From assembly GCF_029626105.1 (NCBI RefSeq), contig NZ_JARUBH010000009.1, positions 6,014,001-6,078,000 on the forward strand: DNA of 64,000 nt, in the 5' to 3' direction. Of this stretch, positions 38,624-48,021 are shown in pieces (positions within the stretch are counted from its first letter, which is position 1; every line of letters starts with the position of its first letter). Made by a program: the position numbers and the translations under genes. The DNA comes from Solwaraspora sp. WMMD792 (lineage in GTDB: Bacteria > Actinomycetota > Actinomycetes > Mycobacteriales > Micromonosporaceae). Below the pieces are notes generated by a model. The model had not been told where the DNA came from. It was given only the letters and a program-made list of their open reading frames with translations, and searched no databases.

Positions 38624-40111
38624 ATGCGTACCGTGACCGGGGCGACCGAACGCGTCGTCGTGGTCGGTGCCGGGCTCGGCGGGCTCGCCTGTGCCCTGCA
38701 CCTGGCCGGTGCCGGCCGGCAGGTCACCCTGCTGGAACGCGAGTCGGTGCCGGGCGGGCGGGCCGGGCGGTTGGCGCTCGACGGCTACGAGTTCGACACC
38801 GGGCCGACCGTGCTGACCATGCCCGAACTGATCGCCGAGGCGCTCGGCGCGGTCGGCGAGGAGCTCTCCGACTGGTTGGAGCTGATCCCGCTCGAACCGG
38901 CCTACCGGGCGTACTATCCGGATGGATCCACTCTGGATGTCGTCACCGACACCGCCCGGATGGCAGCCGAGGTGGCCCGGGTCTGCGGCCCCCGCGAAGC
39001 CGACGGCTACCTGCGCTTCGTCGACTACGCGCGGCGGCTGTGGCAGCTGGAGCGGGCCGACTTCATCGACCGTAACCTGGACAGCCCGCCGGACCTGCTC
39101 ACCGGCAACCTGCTGCGGCTGCTGGCCGCCGGGGCGTTCCGGCGCATGCAGACCAAGATCGAGCAGTTCTTCACCGACCCCCGTACCCAGCGGATCTTCT
39201 CGTTCCAGGCGATGTACGCCGGGCTGGCGCCCCACGACGCGCTGGCCATCTACACCGTCATCGCCTACCTGGACTCGGTGGCCGGGGTGTCGTTCCCCCG
39301 GGGCGGCATGCACGCGGTGCCCCGGGCGCTGGCCGGCGCCGCCGAGAAGCACGGCGTACAGATCCGCTACGACACCACGGTCACCCGGGTGGAGACCGCC
39401 GGTGGTCGGGCGCGCGCGGTGCTCACCGCCGCCGGTGACCGGATTCCCGCCGACGTCGTGGTGCTCAACCCCGACCTGCCCGTCGCCTACGCCGAGCTGC
39501 TGCCGCCGGCCCGCCGCCGACGGCTGCGCTACTCGCCGTCCTGCGTGGTGCTGCACCTCGGCGCCCGGCAGGGCTACCAGCAGATCGCCCACCACAACAT
39601 CCACTTCGGCCGGCTGTGGAAGGGCACCTTCGACGAGGTCATCCGCCGGGGTGAGCTGATGAGCGACCCGTCGCTGCTGGTCACCAACCCGAGCCGGACC
39701 GACCCGTCGGTGGCCCCGCCCGGCGGGCACACCTACTACGTCCTCGCTCCGGTGCCCAACCTGGACAGCGGCCGGCTGGACTGGCGCGGCGACCTGCCGC
39801 AGCGGTACGCCGACGAGCTGATCGCCACCCTGGCCGAGCGCGGCTACCGGGGCCTGGCTGACGGGGTCGAGGTCCGCGAAGTGATCACCCCGGCCGACTG
39901 GGCCGACGCCGGAATGGCCGCCGGGACACCGTTCGCCGCCGCGCACACCCTGTTCCAGACCGGCCCGTTCCGACCCGGGAACCTGCATCCCACCCTGGAG
40001 AACGTGGTCTTCGTCGGTTCCGGCACCCAGCCGGGGGTCGGCGTGCCGATGGTGCTGATCTCCGGCAAACTGGCCGCCGGTCGGATCACCGGTGTGGGGG
40101 GTGCCCGATGA
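38624..40111 (+). CDS. crtI: phytoene desaturase
   Basis: This 495-residue CrtI-type FAD enzyme has N-terminal VVVVGAGLGGLACALHLA, the GGRAG motif with 'GYEFDTGPTVLTMP', and C-terminal 'NVVFVGSGTQPGVGVPMVLISGKLAA', which is the conserved CrtI end. AAGGAGG lies ahead of the ATG. It converts phytoene to a desaturated carotene such as lycopene. It is coupled to idi by ATGA. Confidence 0.92.
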   Translation: MRTVTGATERVVVVGAGLGGLACALHLAGAGRQVTLLERESVPGGRAGRLALDGYEFDTGPTVLTMPELIAEALGAVGEELSDWLELIPLEPAYRAYYPDGSTLDVVTDTARMAAEVARVCGPREADGYLRFVDYARRLWQLERADFIDRNLDSPPDLLTGNLLRLLAAGAFRRMQTKIEQFFTDPRTQRIFSFQAMYAGLAPHDALAIYTVIAYLDSVAGVSFPRGGMHAVPRALAGAAEKHGVQIRYDTTVTRVETAGGRARAVLTAAGDRIPADVVVLNPDLPVAYAELLPPARRRRLRYSPSCVVLHLGARQGYQQIAHHNIHFGRLWKGTFDEVIRRGELMSDPSLLVTNPSRTDPSVAPPGGHTYYVLAPVPNLDSGRLDWRGDLPQRYADELIATLAERGYRGLADGVEVREVITPADWADAGMAAGTPFAAAHTLFQTGPFRPGNLHPTLENVVFVGSGTQPGVGVPMVLISGKLAAGRITGVGGAR

Positions 40112-40692
40112 CCGGGACGTCGCGGGAAAGCCATCTGGTCGAGTTGGTCGACCCGGCCGGGCGACCGGTCGGATCGGCCACCGTCGCCGCCGCCCACCAG
40201 CCGCCGGGCCAGCTGCACCGGGCCTTCTCGGTGATCCTGGTCGACCCGGCCGGCCAACTGCTGCTGCAACAGCGGGCTGCGGTGAAGACCCGGTTCCCAC
40301 TGCGCTGGGCCAACACCTGCTGCGGCCATCCGCTGCCCGGCGAATCGGTCACCGAGGCGGCCAACCGCCGGCTCGGCGAGGAGGTGGGCGTCGCGCCGGT
40401 GCCGTTGACCGAGCTCGGTGTACACACCTACCAGGCCACCGACCCGGTCACCGGCCGCACCGAGTACGAGTACGACCACGTACTGCTGGGGGAGCTCGAC
40501 CCGGCCACCCCGCTGCGGCCCGATCCGGCGGAGATCGCACAGCTGCGCTGGATGCCGCCGGATGAGCTGCGGGCCGGCCTGACCGACGACCCGCACGCCT
40601 ACGCCCCGTGGCTGGCCGGCGTGGTCGACCAGTTGTTCGCGCCGGGCCGGCGGGACCACGGCGCGGCTGCGGAGCGGCCAGGTGAGCGATGA
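40108..40692 (+). CDS. idi: isopentenyl-diphosphate delta-isomerase, type I
   Basis: This 194-residue NUDIX-fold isomerase has the catalytic Cys in NTCCGHP (71/72), metal His residues, the NUDIX helix 'AANRRLGEEVG', and the catalytic Glu in TEYEYDH (about 119-121). It interconverts IPP and DMAPP to feed CrtE. It overlaps the crtI stop and overlaps the next gene by 11 bases. Confidence 0.92.
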   Translation: MTGTSRESHLVELVDPAGRPVGSATVAAAHQPPGQLHRAFSVILVDPAGQLLLQQRAAVKTRFPLRWANTCCGHPLPGESVTEAANRRLGEEVGVAPVPLTELGVHTYQATDPVTGRTEYEYDHVLLGELDPATPLRPDPAEIAQLRWMPPDELRAGLTDDPHAYAPWLAGVVDQLFAPGRRDHGAAAERPGER

Positions 40693-41686
40693 CGCGCTGA
40701 GCGCGGGCAGCGTGGCACGCCGGCTCGGCGTGGCGGTGACCACGCTGCGCACCTGGCATCAGCGGTACGGGCTCGGCCCGACCCGGCACGTCAAGGGGCA
40801 CCATCGCCGGTACAGCCGGGAGGATCTGGCCCGGCTGGAGGTGATGCGCCGGCTCACCGCCGAAGGCGTGTCCCCGGCCGAGGCGGCGCGGTGGGCACGC
40901 GGCAACGCGGCTCCACCCGCCCCCGCCGGCCCGGACGGCCCCGGGCCGGGCCGGGCCGGCGGCGGGCACACCATCGCGGTCGGCACCGCCGGCCCGGCCG
41001 CCCGTGGCCTGGCCCGGGCCGCCGTACGCCTGGACGACCTGGCCATGCGGGAGATCATCGAGCGTGGGCTGCGTACCGACGGGGTGATCGCCACCTGGGA
41101 CCGGGTGATCCGCCCGGTGCTGGCCGGCGTCGGTGACCGGTACGCGGCCACCGCCGGCTTCATCGAGGTGGAGCATCTGCTGTCCCGGTGCGTCTCCGCC
41201 GCGTTCGCCTCGGTGACCGGGCCGGTCCCGGCGGCCCTGCCGGGTGATCCGTCGGACCGCCTGGTCTCCGCCGCGCCCGCCGCCGGCCGGGTCCGCGACG
41301 GCGGCGGCCCCGGAGCGCTCCTGGCCTGCACCGACGAGGAGCAGCACACCCTGCCGTTGGAGGCGCTGGCCGCCGCACTCGTCGAGGTCGGCGTGGTCGC
41401 CCGGTTGCTCGGTGCCCGGGTACCGGCGGCCGCGCTGGTCGCCGCGGTCGACCGGACGGGGCCGGCCGCCGTCGTGCTCTGGTCGCACACCCCGGCGACC
41501 GCGGATCTCGGGCAGTTGCGCGTGGCCCGATCCGGACGGCACCGTCCGGTGCTGGTCCTCGCGGTCGGGCCGGGCTGGCCGGTCACCGAGCTGCCTGATG
41601 GCGTACGGCACTGCGCCGACCTGACCGACGCGGTCACGCTCTGCCGGTCCGCCGACCGGGCCGTCGGCCAGCAGCACATCTCGTAG
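40682..41686 (+). CDS. MerR-family regulator with B12-type domain (CarH/LitR-like)
   Basis: This 334-residue protein has an N-terminal MerR helix-turn-helix at about 8-75 ('GSVARRLGVAVTTLRTWHQRYGLGP' and 'HHRRYSREDLARLEVMRRL'), a helical middle domain ('DDLAMREIIERGLRTDG') and a C-terminal cobalamin-like Rossmann domain. The B12 axial motif E-x-H survives as Glu220-Gln-His222 in CTDEEQHTLP, though Pro replaces the usual Gly. CarH/LitR proteins repress crt and photolyase genes in the dark through adenosylcobalamin. Position after idi and near photolyase supports that role. Confidence 0.85.
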   Translation: MSDDALSAGSVARRLGVAVTTLRTWHQRYGLGPTRHVKGHHRRYSREDLARLEVMRRLTAEGVSPAEAARWARGNAAPPAPAGPDGPGPGRAGGGHTIAVGTAGPAARGLARAAVRLDDLAMREIIERGLRTDGVIATWDRVIRPVLAGVGDRYAATAGFIEVEHLLSRCVSAAFASVTGPVPAALPGDPSDRLVSAAPAAGRVRDGGGPGALLACTDEEQHTLPLEALAAALVEVGVVARLLGARVPAAALVAAVDRTGPAAVVLWSHTPATADLGQLRVARSGRHRPVLVLAVGPGWPVTELPDGVRHCADLTDAVTLCRSADRAVGQQHIS

Positions 41687-41819
41687 CCGTTGGCGGTACT
41701 GCCCGTCACTGCCGGCGGTCGGCAGCGCTGGTGTCCGATGTGCGGGGTCGAGTTGTGCGGATTGATCGACTAACGTGTGCTTCGCTCGATCTCCGTCCAC
41801 CCCCTCGCCCGGAGTCGAC

Positions 41820-42722
41820 ATGTCGAAACGCACCGTGTCGAAACGTGCCATGGTCGCGGCAGGCCTGGCGGTGTTCGCGCTGCTGGTCGGCAGCGAAAGC
41901 ATCGCCGCCCTGCGGAGCGCCCGGCAGGCGCCGACCCAGGTGCCGGCCACCGCCGCTCTCGGTCCCGCGCCGGAGCGCGCTGCTCCCACCCCCGAGCCGG
42001 CGCCCTCACCCGCCCCCCGCGACCCGGTGCCGACGCCGACGGGCGACCCCGCCGACCAGCGACCCTCGGCCACCGTGACCGGCGGCTCACCCGGGGCGTC
42101 CGCCCGGCCCGCCGTCGACGAGAGCCTGCTGCAACGCCGTACCGGTGGTCGGCAGGTGGCGCTGACCTTCGACGACGGGCCACATCCGAAGTGGACGCCG
42201 CTGATCCTCGACGAACTGCGGGCGGCCGGGGCGCGGGCCACGTTCTGTGTCGTCGGCGCTCAGGTGCGGCGGTATCCGGCGCTGGTCGTGAGGATGGTCC
42301 GGGAGGGGCACACCCTGTGCAACCACACCTGGAGCCACGAGCTCGACCTCGGCTCGCAGTCGGCCGACGAGATCCGGGCCAACCTGCTGCGGACCAACAA
42401 GGAGATCCACAAGGTGGTGCCTGGCGTGCCGATCGAGCTCTTCCGGCACCCTGGCGGGCTGTGGACGCCGAAGGTGGTCACCGTGGTCGAGGAGCTGGGG
42501 ATGGTCCCGCTGGACTGGGACGTCGACCCGCAGGACTGGCGCAAGCCCACCAAGGAGAAGCTGGTGTCGCAGGTCACCGCCGAGGTCCGGCTCGGGTCGA
42601 TCATCCTGCTGCACGACGGCGGTGGTGACCGGTCGGCCACCGTCGCCGCGCTCCCGGCCGTGGTCCACGAGCTGAGGCAGCGGTACGGCATCACCCTGCT
42701 CGGTGCTAGCCTTTCCCCCTGA
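41820..42722 (+). CDS. polysaccharide deacetylase (NodB domain), membrane-anchored or secreted
   Basis: The product is 300 residues from ATG with GGAG upstream. It starts with a signal/anchor (about 8-27), a Pro/Ala/Thr linker to about 100, then a NodB domain: TFDDGP (catalytic Asp pair), HTWSH (metal His residues), RHPGG and LHDGGG. It should remove N-acetyl groups from peptidoglycan or another cell-wall polysaccharide outside the membrane. Confidence 0.9.
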   Translation: MSKRTVSKRAMVAAGLAVFALLVGSESIAALRSARQAPTQVPATAALGPAPERAAPTPEPAPSPAPRDPVPTPTGDPADQRPSATVTGGSPGASARPAVDESLLQRRTGGRQVALTFDDGPHPKWTPLILDELRAAGARATFCVVGAQVRRYPALVVRMVREGHTLCNHTWSHELDLGSQSADEIRANLLRTNKEIHKVVPGVPIELFRHPGGLWTPKVVTVVEELGMVPLDWDVDPQDWRKPTKEKLVSQVTAEVRLGSIILLHDGGGDRSATVAALPAVVHELRQRYGITLLGASLSP

Positions 42723-42846
42723 TCCGTCCGGTTCGCCGATCTGGTTTGGTCCGGGGCATACTCGTCACGTATGCTTTCGCAAGCTTCCGGCGGGGCCGGA
42801 TGGGAGCACTACCGTCGGAGTCGCGATGTGCGATGATGACGGGGCC

Positions 42847-42919
42847 GCCCTCATCGTCTAGCGGCCCAGGACGCCGCCCTTTCAAGGCGGTAGCACGGGT
42901 TCGAATCCCGTTGGGGGCA
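42847..42919 (+). tRNA. tRNA-Glu (TTC)
   Basis: The 73-nt cloverleaf has acceptor GCCCTCA paired with TGGGGGC (one G-U), anticodon arm CCGCC-CTTTCAA-GGCGG giving anticodon TTC, and T-loop GGGTTCGAATCCC. CCA is encoded directly after it. Confidence 0.95.
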
Positions 42920-42953
42920 CCACCGGCCGACCGACCGGCCGGAGCAACACCGA

Positions 42954-43027
42954 GGTCCTGTGGAGCAGTCGGAGTGCTCGCCGCCCTGTCAAGGCGGAGG
43001 TCGCGGGTTCAAGTCCCGTCAGGACCG
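42954..43027 (+). tRNA. tRNA-Asp (GTC)
   Basis: The 74-nt cloverleaf has acceptor GGTCCTG/CAGGACC plus discriminator G, anticodon stem CCGCC/GGCGG with loop CTGTCAA giving GTC, and T-arm CGGGTTCAAGTCCCG. CCA is not encoded. Confidence 0.95.
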
Positions 43028-43135
43028 CGCAACGCCGATCGCCGTGCGTTTCCCACGCGCGGCGTTTCGTTTTCGGGGCCGACCCGACCGGTCCGGTGTT
43101 CTCACCGGCAGGCGGGTATGATGTCCCGGACACCC

Positions 43136-43209
43136 GGCCAGGTAGCTCAGTTGGTACGAGCGTCCGACTGAAAATCGGAAGGTCGGCGGTTCGACCCCGC
43201 CCCTGGCCA
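43136..43209 (+). tRNA. tRNA-Phe (GAA)
   Basis: The 74-nt cloverleaf has acceptor GGCCAGG/CCTGGCC with discriminator A, anticodon loop CTGAAAA giving GAA, and T-arm GGCGGTTCGACCCCGCC. CCA is not encoded. It is the third tRNA of a Glu-Asp-Phe cluster. Confidence 0.95.
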
Positions 43210-43233
43210 CAAAGCCTCTCGCCGGGCTTCAGC

Positions 43234-43264
43234 AGCGCCCAATCGCCTCCTGCGGTTGGGCGCT
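43234..43264 (+). terminator. hairpin terminator of the tRNA cluster
   Basis: A perfect 9-bp stem (AGCGCCCAA/TTGGGCGCT) with a 13-base loop lies 25 bases after tRNA-Phe and is followed by TCGCTGT. This is a plausible intrinsic terminator of the high-GC kind. Confidence 0.75.
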
Positions 43265-43346
43265 TCGCTGTCGGACGACGCGCCGTGGATCCGTCTGCGC
43301 CGGGGACTGCCCTTGACATTCCGCGACGGGCCGTGAGACTGCCGGC

Positions 43347-43766
43347 ATGGCCGAACACGACGGCACCGGGCCCGCTGCGGCGCCCGCGCCCGCCGACCCG
43401 CCACCCCGGCGGGTGCGGATCGTGCTGGGCGAGGTCGGCCGGCGCGGGGACGCCGACCGGCTGCGTACCGACCTGGCCGAGCAGACCCAGATCGGCGAGG
43501 CACTCGTACGCGGCCTGGTCCGGGCGCAGCTGGCGTTGGCGATGCGGCTGGCGGTGGTGGTCGTGGTCGGCCTCGGGTCGCTGCCGTTGCTGTTCGCGAT
43601 CGCCCCCGGCGTCGCCGAGATCAAGATCGTCGGCGTCAACCTGCCGTGGCTGCTGCTCGGGGTGGCCGCGTTCCCGTTCCTGGTGGCGGTCGGCCTGACC
43701 TACGTCCACCTCGCCGAACGCAACGAGCAGGACTTCGTCGCGCTGGTCCGCCGGCCGGAACGCTGA
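43347..43766 (+). CDS. small membrane partner of the acetate-type symporter (DUF485-like)
   Basis: This 139-residue protein has a cytoplasmic N-terminus and two membrane helices (about 65-87 and 98-118). It is placed nine bases before the symporter gene. DUF485/YjcH proteins occupy this place before actP in many bacteria. Sequence likeness to DUF485 is weak by eye, so the link rests on topology and context. Confidence 0.65.
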   Translation: MAEHDGTGPAAAPAPADPPPRRVRIVLGEVGRRGDADRLRTDLAEQTQIGEALVRGLVRAQLALAMRLAVVVVVGLGSLPLLFAIAPGVAEIKIVGVNLPWLLLGVAAFPFLVAVGLTYVHLAERNEQDFVALVRRPER

Positions 43767-43775
43767 GCGGCGCCG

Positions 43776-45419
43776 ATGACCAACCCGTACGTGATCCCTG
43801 CGCTGGTCGTGGTCACTCTGGTGACCGTCGCGATCGGCTTCTACGGGCTGAAGCTGGCCCGGACCACGTCCGACTTCCTGGTCGCCTCGCGTACCGTCAG
43901 CCCGTCCTGGAACGCGGCGGCGATCAGCGGCGAGTACCTGTCGGCCGCGTCGTTCCTCGGCATCGCCGGCCTGATCCTCAAGTACGGCGTCGACGTGCTC
44001 TGGTATCCGGTCGGCTTCGCCGCCGGCTACCTGGCCCTGCTGCTGTTCGTCGCGGCCCCGCTGCGCCGGTCCGGGGCGTTCACCCTGCCGGACTTCTGCG
44101 AGATCCGGCTCAGCTCCCGGCGGCTGCGCCGGCTGGCCACCGTCTTCGTGATCTTCATCGGCTGGTTCTACCTGCTGCCCCAGTTGCAGGGCGCCGGGCT
44201 GACCCTGGCCACGGTCACCGGCGCGCCGTACCCGCTGGGGGCGTTGCTGGTCGGCGGAGTGGTGACCGCCAACGTGGCGCTCGGCGGCATGCGGGCGGTC
44301 ACCTTCGTGCAGGCGTTCCAGTACTGGCTCAAGTTGACCGCGCTCGCCGTACCAGCGGTCTTCCTGGCCATGCAGTGGCAGTCCGACGGACGGCCGCCGG
44401 TCAGCCCACCGGACGGGTTGACCTTCACCCAGGCGACTACCGTGGTGGTCGAGCGGTCCGCGACGCTCAACTACGCCGACGGGCGGACCGAGCAGGTGAC
44501 CCCGGGCACCGAGCTGACCTTCGCCGCCGGGGACCGGGTCCCCGAGGTGTCCGGGGCCGAAGCCGACAGGGGCGCCGCCTGGCTGCTGCCCGGTGATCCG
44601 GACCGGGGCGACCAGGGGCTGTTCGCCACCTATTCGCTGATCCTGGCTACCTTCCTCGGCACGATGGGGCTGCCGCACGTACTCGTGCGGTTCTACACCA
44701 ACCCCGACGGTGCCGCCGCCCGCCGGACCACCCTGGTGGTGCTCGCGCTGGTCGGCCTGTTCTACCTCTTTCCCACCCTGTACGGGGTGCTCGGTCGGGT
44801 GTACACGCCGCAACTGCTGATGACCGGACGCTCGGACGCGGTCGTGGTGCTGCTGCCGGAGGCGGCGCTCGGCGGCGGACTGCTCGGTCAACTGCTCGCC
44901 GCGCTGGTCGCCGCCGGGGCGTTCGCCGCCTTCCTGTCCACCTCGTCCGGGTTGCTGACCAGCGTCGCCGGGGCGGTCTCGACCGACGTGCTACGGCGCA
45001 ACTCGGTACGCGGGTTCCGGCTGGCGACCCTGGTCGCCGGCGCGGTGCCGATGGTCCTCGCGCTGAACGTCTCCGGCCTGGACGTCTCGCAGGTCGTCGG
45101 GCTGGCGTTCGCGGTGGCCGCGTCGAGCTTCTGCCCGCTGCTGGTGCTCGGCATCTGGTGGCGTGGCCTGACCGACGCCGGTGCCGCCGCCGGCATCGTC
45201 GCCGGTGGCGGCGCCGCCGTCGGCGCGGTGCTGTGGACCGTGCTGGGTCCGCCACTGACCGGCTGGCCGGCGGTCCTGGTCGCCCAGCCGGCGGCCTGGA
45301 CGGTGCCGCTGGCGTTCGCGGTGATGATGCTGGTGTCGGTGGTTACCCGGCGGCGGTTGCCGGGTCAGGTGAACGCCCTCATGCTGCGACTGCACGCGCC
45401 GGAGAGCCTGCGACCGTGA
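43776..45419 (+). CDS. sodium:solute symporter, cation/acetate type
   Basis: This 547-residue membrane protein of the SSS family has about 13 helices. The segments 'RTVSPSWNAAAISGEYLSAASFLGIAGLI', 'PDFCEIRLSSRRLRRLATVFVI' and 'TFLGTMGLPHVLVRFYTNPDGAAAR' match ActP/MctC-type acetate or monocarboxylate carriers. A ~110-residue soluble insertion after the middle helices ('ADGRTEQVTPGTELTFAAGD') is longer than in ActP. It should import short monocarboxylates with Na+ or H+. Confidence 0.9.
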   Translation: MTNPYVIPALVVVTLVTVAIGFYGLKLARTTSDFLVASRTVSPSWNAAAISGEYLSAASFLGIAGLILKYGVDVLWYPVGFAAGYLALLLFVAAPLRRSGAFTLPDFCEIRLSSRRLRRLATVFVIFIGWFYLLPQLQGAGLTLATVTGAPYPLGALLVGGVVTANVALGGMRAVTFVQAFQYWLKLTALAVPAVFLAMQWQSDGRPPVSPPDGLTFTQATTVVVERSATLNYADGRTEQVTPGTELTFAAGDRVPEVSGAEADRGAAWLLPGDPDRGDQGLFATYSLILATFLGTMGLPHVLVRFYTNPDGAAARRTTLVVLALVGLFYLFPTLYGVLGRVYTPQLLMTGRSDAVVVLLPEAALGGGLLGQLLAALVAAGAFAAFLSTSSGLLTSVAGAVSTDVLRRNSVRGFRLATLVAGAVPMVLALNVSGLDVSQVVGLAFAVAASSFCPLLVLGIWWRGLTDAGAAAGIVAGGGAAVGAVLWTVLGPPLTGWPAVLVAQPAAWTVPLAFAVMMLVSVVTRRRLPGQVNALMLRLHAPESLRP

Positions 45420-45520
45420 CCTCCTGCGGCGGCGTCGGTGTCGCCGTCGTGCCCGGGTATGAGAGCCGGATCCTCCCTCAGCGGGAGCGTATCCGGGGTG
45501 CCGGTAGTTACCGTCGGACC

Positions 45521-46291
45521 ATGACAGATGCTGCCCAGCCCGGCGGGCAGGCGCTCGTCCTGCGCGGCCTGGCCAAACGGTTCGACGACAAGGTCGCGGT
45601 CGCCGGGGTCGAGCTGGACGTCCCGGTCGGCTCCTTCTACGGCCTGCTCGGCCCGAACGGTGCCGGCAAGACCACCACGTTGTCGATGGCGGTCGGGCTG
45701 CTACGGCCGGACGCCGGCCACGCCCACGTCCTCGGCCACGACGTCTGGACCGACCCGGTGCAGGCGAAGCAACTGCTCGGCGTACTGCCGGACGGGGTGC
45801 GGCTGTTCGACCGGCTCACCGGCGCCGAACTGCTCGCGTACCACGGTCTGCTGCGCGGCATGGACCCGGCGGTGGTCGACCAGCGGGCCGGCGAACTGCT
45901 CGACGTGCTGGCGCTCGACGACGCCGGACGCACTCTGGTGGTCGACTATTCGGCGGGCATGAAGAAGAAGATCGGGCTGGCCTGTGCGCTGCTGCACGGA
46001 CCCCGGCTGCTGGTGCTCGACGAGCCGTTCGAGGCGGTCGACCCGGTCTCCGCCGCGCTGATCCGCGACATCCTGCAACGGTACGTCGCCGGCGGCGGCA
46101 CGGTGATCTTCTCCAGCCATGTGATGGCCGTGGTCGAGCGGCTCTGCAGCCACGTGGCGATCCTCGCCGACGGAGTCATCAAGAAGGTCGGCACGTTGGA
46201 CGAGGTACGAGCCGGGCGGTCGCTGGAAGAGGTCTTCGTCGACGTCGTCGGTGGTCGCACGGCCACCGGGGAGGAACTGGCATGGCTGTGA
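45521..46291 (+). CDS. ABC transporter ATP-binding protein
   Basis: This 256-residue ABC ATPase has Walker A GPNGAGKTTT, Q-loop region LLGVLPDGV, a degenerate signature YSAGMKKK in place of LSGGQ, Walker B LLVLDEPFEAVDP and the H-loop His in FSSHVM. It is of the exporter type (CcmA/DrrA-like). The permease gene starts ten bases inside its end, so the two are one transport unit. The substrate is unknown. Confidence 0.9.
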   Translation: MTDAAQPGGQALVLRGLAKRFDDKVAVAGVELDVPVGSFYGLLGPNGAGKTTTLSMAVGLLRPDAGHAHVLGHDVWTDPVQAKQLLGVLPDGVRLFDRLTGAELLAYHGLLRGMDPAVVDQRAGELLDVLALDDAGRTLVVDYSAGMKKKIGLACALLHGPRLLVLDEPFEAVDPVSAALIRDILQRYVAGGGTVIFSSHVMAVVERLCSHVAILADGVIKKVGTLDEVRAGRSLEEVFVDVVGGRTATGEELAWL

Positions 46292-48003
46292 CCGGGCCGC
46301 CCGCCGACACACCGACTCCCGGCTCACCCGCCGCCGTCGGCCGGCGGCCGGTGCGGGCCCGGCACTTCGTCCGTCTCAAGGTGCGGGTGATGGGCAACAA
46401 CCTGCGTGGCCAGGGCTGGCGGATCGCGTTGTTCATCGGCGGGATCATCGCCGGGCTGTGGTTCGCCGGCAACGGTTTCCTGATCCTCGCCGCGCCGGGG
46501 TTCGTCGACAGCGAACAGGGCATGCTGCTGGCCGCCGGGTTCGGCGGCACCCTGCTGGTGCTCGGCTGGCTGCTGCTGCCACTGGCCTTCTTCGGCGTGG
46601 ACGAGACGCTCGACCCGGCCCGGTTCGCGCTGCTGCCGTTGCGCCGGCGGACCATGGTCACCGGGCTGCTGGTCACCGGACTGATCGGCGTACCGTCGAT
46701 CGCCACCGGTCTGGCCACTCTGGGGCTGGTGCTCAGCGCGGCGCTGCTCGGCGGCCCGCTGGCCGGCGTGGTCCAACTGGTCGGGGTGGCCGCCGGTCTG
46801 CTGCTCTGCGTCCTGGGCAGCCGGGCGATAACCAGCGCGTTCGCCGGCATGCTGCGGTCGCGCCGGGTGCGTGACCTGGCCGCGGTGCTGCTCGCCGTGC
46901 TGGCCGCCCTGCTCGGTCCGCTGCAACTGCTGGTCATCGGCGGGTTGGGTAACGCCGACTGGGACCGGCTGGCTGAGGTGGCGGGAATTCTCGGCTGGAC
47001 TCCGCTGGCCGCCCCGTACACGATGGGTTTCGACGTGGTCGACGGGCGGCTCTGGGCGGTGCCGGTCAAACTGGCGGTCACCGCCGCCGCGTTGGCCGGC
47101 CTGTACCGGTGGTGGTCGAGGTCGCTGGAGTCGGCGATGGTCGGCACCGCGAGCGGCGGCTCGGCCAGGGCGGTGGCCGCCGCGTCCGGCACCCCGGTGA
47201 GCCAGTTGTTTCCCCGGCTGCTCGCCCGGACCCCCCGCGACCGGTACGGTGCACTGGTCGCCCGGGAGGTGCGCTACTGGTGGCGGGACATGCGGCGGCG
47301 GGCCAACCTGATCACCGTCGCCGTGGTCGGGGTGTTCATCCCGGCGCTGATCAACGTCGGCGGTTTCAGCGCCTTCACCTACGACCCGGACGGTTCGGTG
47401 GGCACCGGACTGACCGCGTCGGCGACCAGCGTCAGCATCTCGATGCTCTTCGTCGGTGCGCTCGCCGCCGTGACCCTGGCCAACCAGTTCGGATTCGACG
47501 GCAGCGCGTACGCGGCGAACGTGATTGCCGGCGTGCCGGGGCGGCTGGAGCTGCGTGCCCGGGTGGTCGGGTTCTCGGTCTACATCGTGCCGCTGCTGGT
47601 GGTGATCTCGGCCGGGCTCGGGTTGTTCCTGCGCGAACCGGGCTGGATCCCGGTCGCCGCCGGGACGCTGTTCGCCGCGTACGGTGCCGGGTTGGCGGTC
47701 AATCTGATCGTCTCGGTGGTCGGTGCCTACTCGCTGCCGGAGACGTCGAACCCGTTCGCGCTGAACAGCGGTGCCGGCGTGGCGAAGAGCATGCTGGCGC
47801 TGGTGGCGATGGTCGGGTCGGCGGCGGCCGCGGTGCCGATCGTGCTGGCCACCGCGCTGCTCGGCGAGGTCTGGTACTGGTTTGCCCTGCCGGTCGGCGT
47901 CGGATACGGCCTGGGTGCGGTGGCCCTGGGCCTGTACATCACCGGTGACCTGCTGGACCGACGGATGCCGGAGCTGCTCGCCACGGTGACGCCGCGCCGG
48001 TGA
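46282..48003 (+). CDS. ABC exporter permease
   Basis: This 573-residue protein has about 12 hydrophobic helices in two sets and a cytoplasmic middle loop ('RLLARTPRDRYGALVAREVRYWWRDMRRRANL'), the pattern of large ABC-2-type permeases that pair with a single ATPase gene in actinobacteria. It overlaps the ATPase gene. Substrate unknown. Confidence 0.85.
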   Translation: MAVTGPPADTPTPGSPAAVGRRPVRARHFVRLKVRVMGNNLRGQGWRIALFIGGIIAGLWFAGNGFLILAAPGFVDSEQGMLLAAGFGGTLLVLGWLLLPLAFFGVDETLDPARFALLPLRRRTMVTGLLVTGLIGVPSIATGLATLGLVLSAALLGGPLAGVVQLVGVAAGLLLCVLGSRAITSAFAGMLRSRRVRDLAAVLLAVLAALLGPLQLLVIGGLGNADWDRLAEVAGILGWTPLAAPYTMGFDVVDGRLWAVPVKLAVTAAALAGLYRWWSRSLESAMVGTASGGSARAVAAASGTPVSQLFPRLLARTPRDRYGALVAREVRYWWRDMRRRANLITVAVVGVFIPALINVGGFSAFTYDPDGSVGTGLTASATSVSISMLFVGALAAVTLANQFGFDGSAYAANVIAGVPGRLELRARVVGFSVYIVPLLVVISAGLGLFLREPGWIPVAAGTLFAAYGAGLAVNLIVSVVGAYSLPETSNPFALNSGAGVAKSMLALVAMVGSAAAAVPIVLATALLGEVWYWFALPVGVGYGLGAVALGLYITGDLLDRRMPELLATVTPRR

Positions 48004-48021
48004 TTCCCCGACTGGGTCACA

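Noticed and set aside
40682-41686. Cobalamin riboswitch considered upstream of the B12-type regulator
   Set aside because: The gene overlaps idi and has no leader in which a riboswitch could lie.
42847-43209. tRNA cluster as an attachment site for an integrative element
   Set aside because: No integrase and no duplicated tRNA 3' end were found nearby; flanking genes look like core genome.
42882-44891. A 669-codon minus-strand frame running across two tRNAs and the symporter gene
   Set aside because: It crosses tRNA-Asp and tRNA-Phe genes and is Gln/Gly/Arg-rich, so it cannot be a real protein gene.
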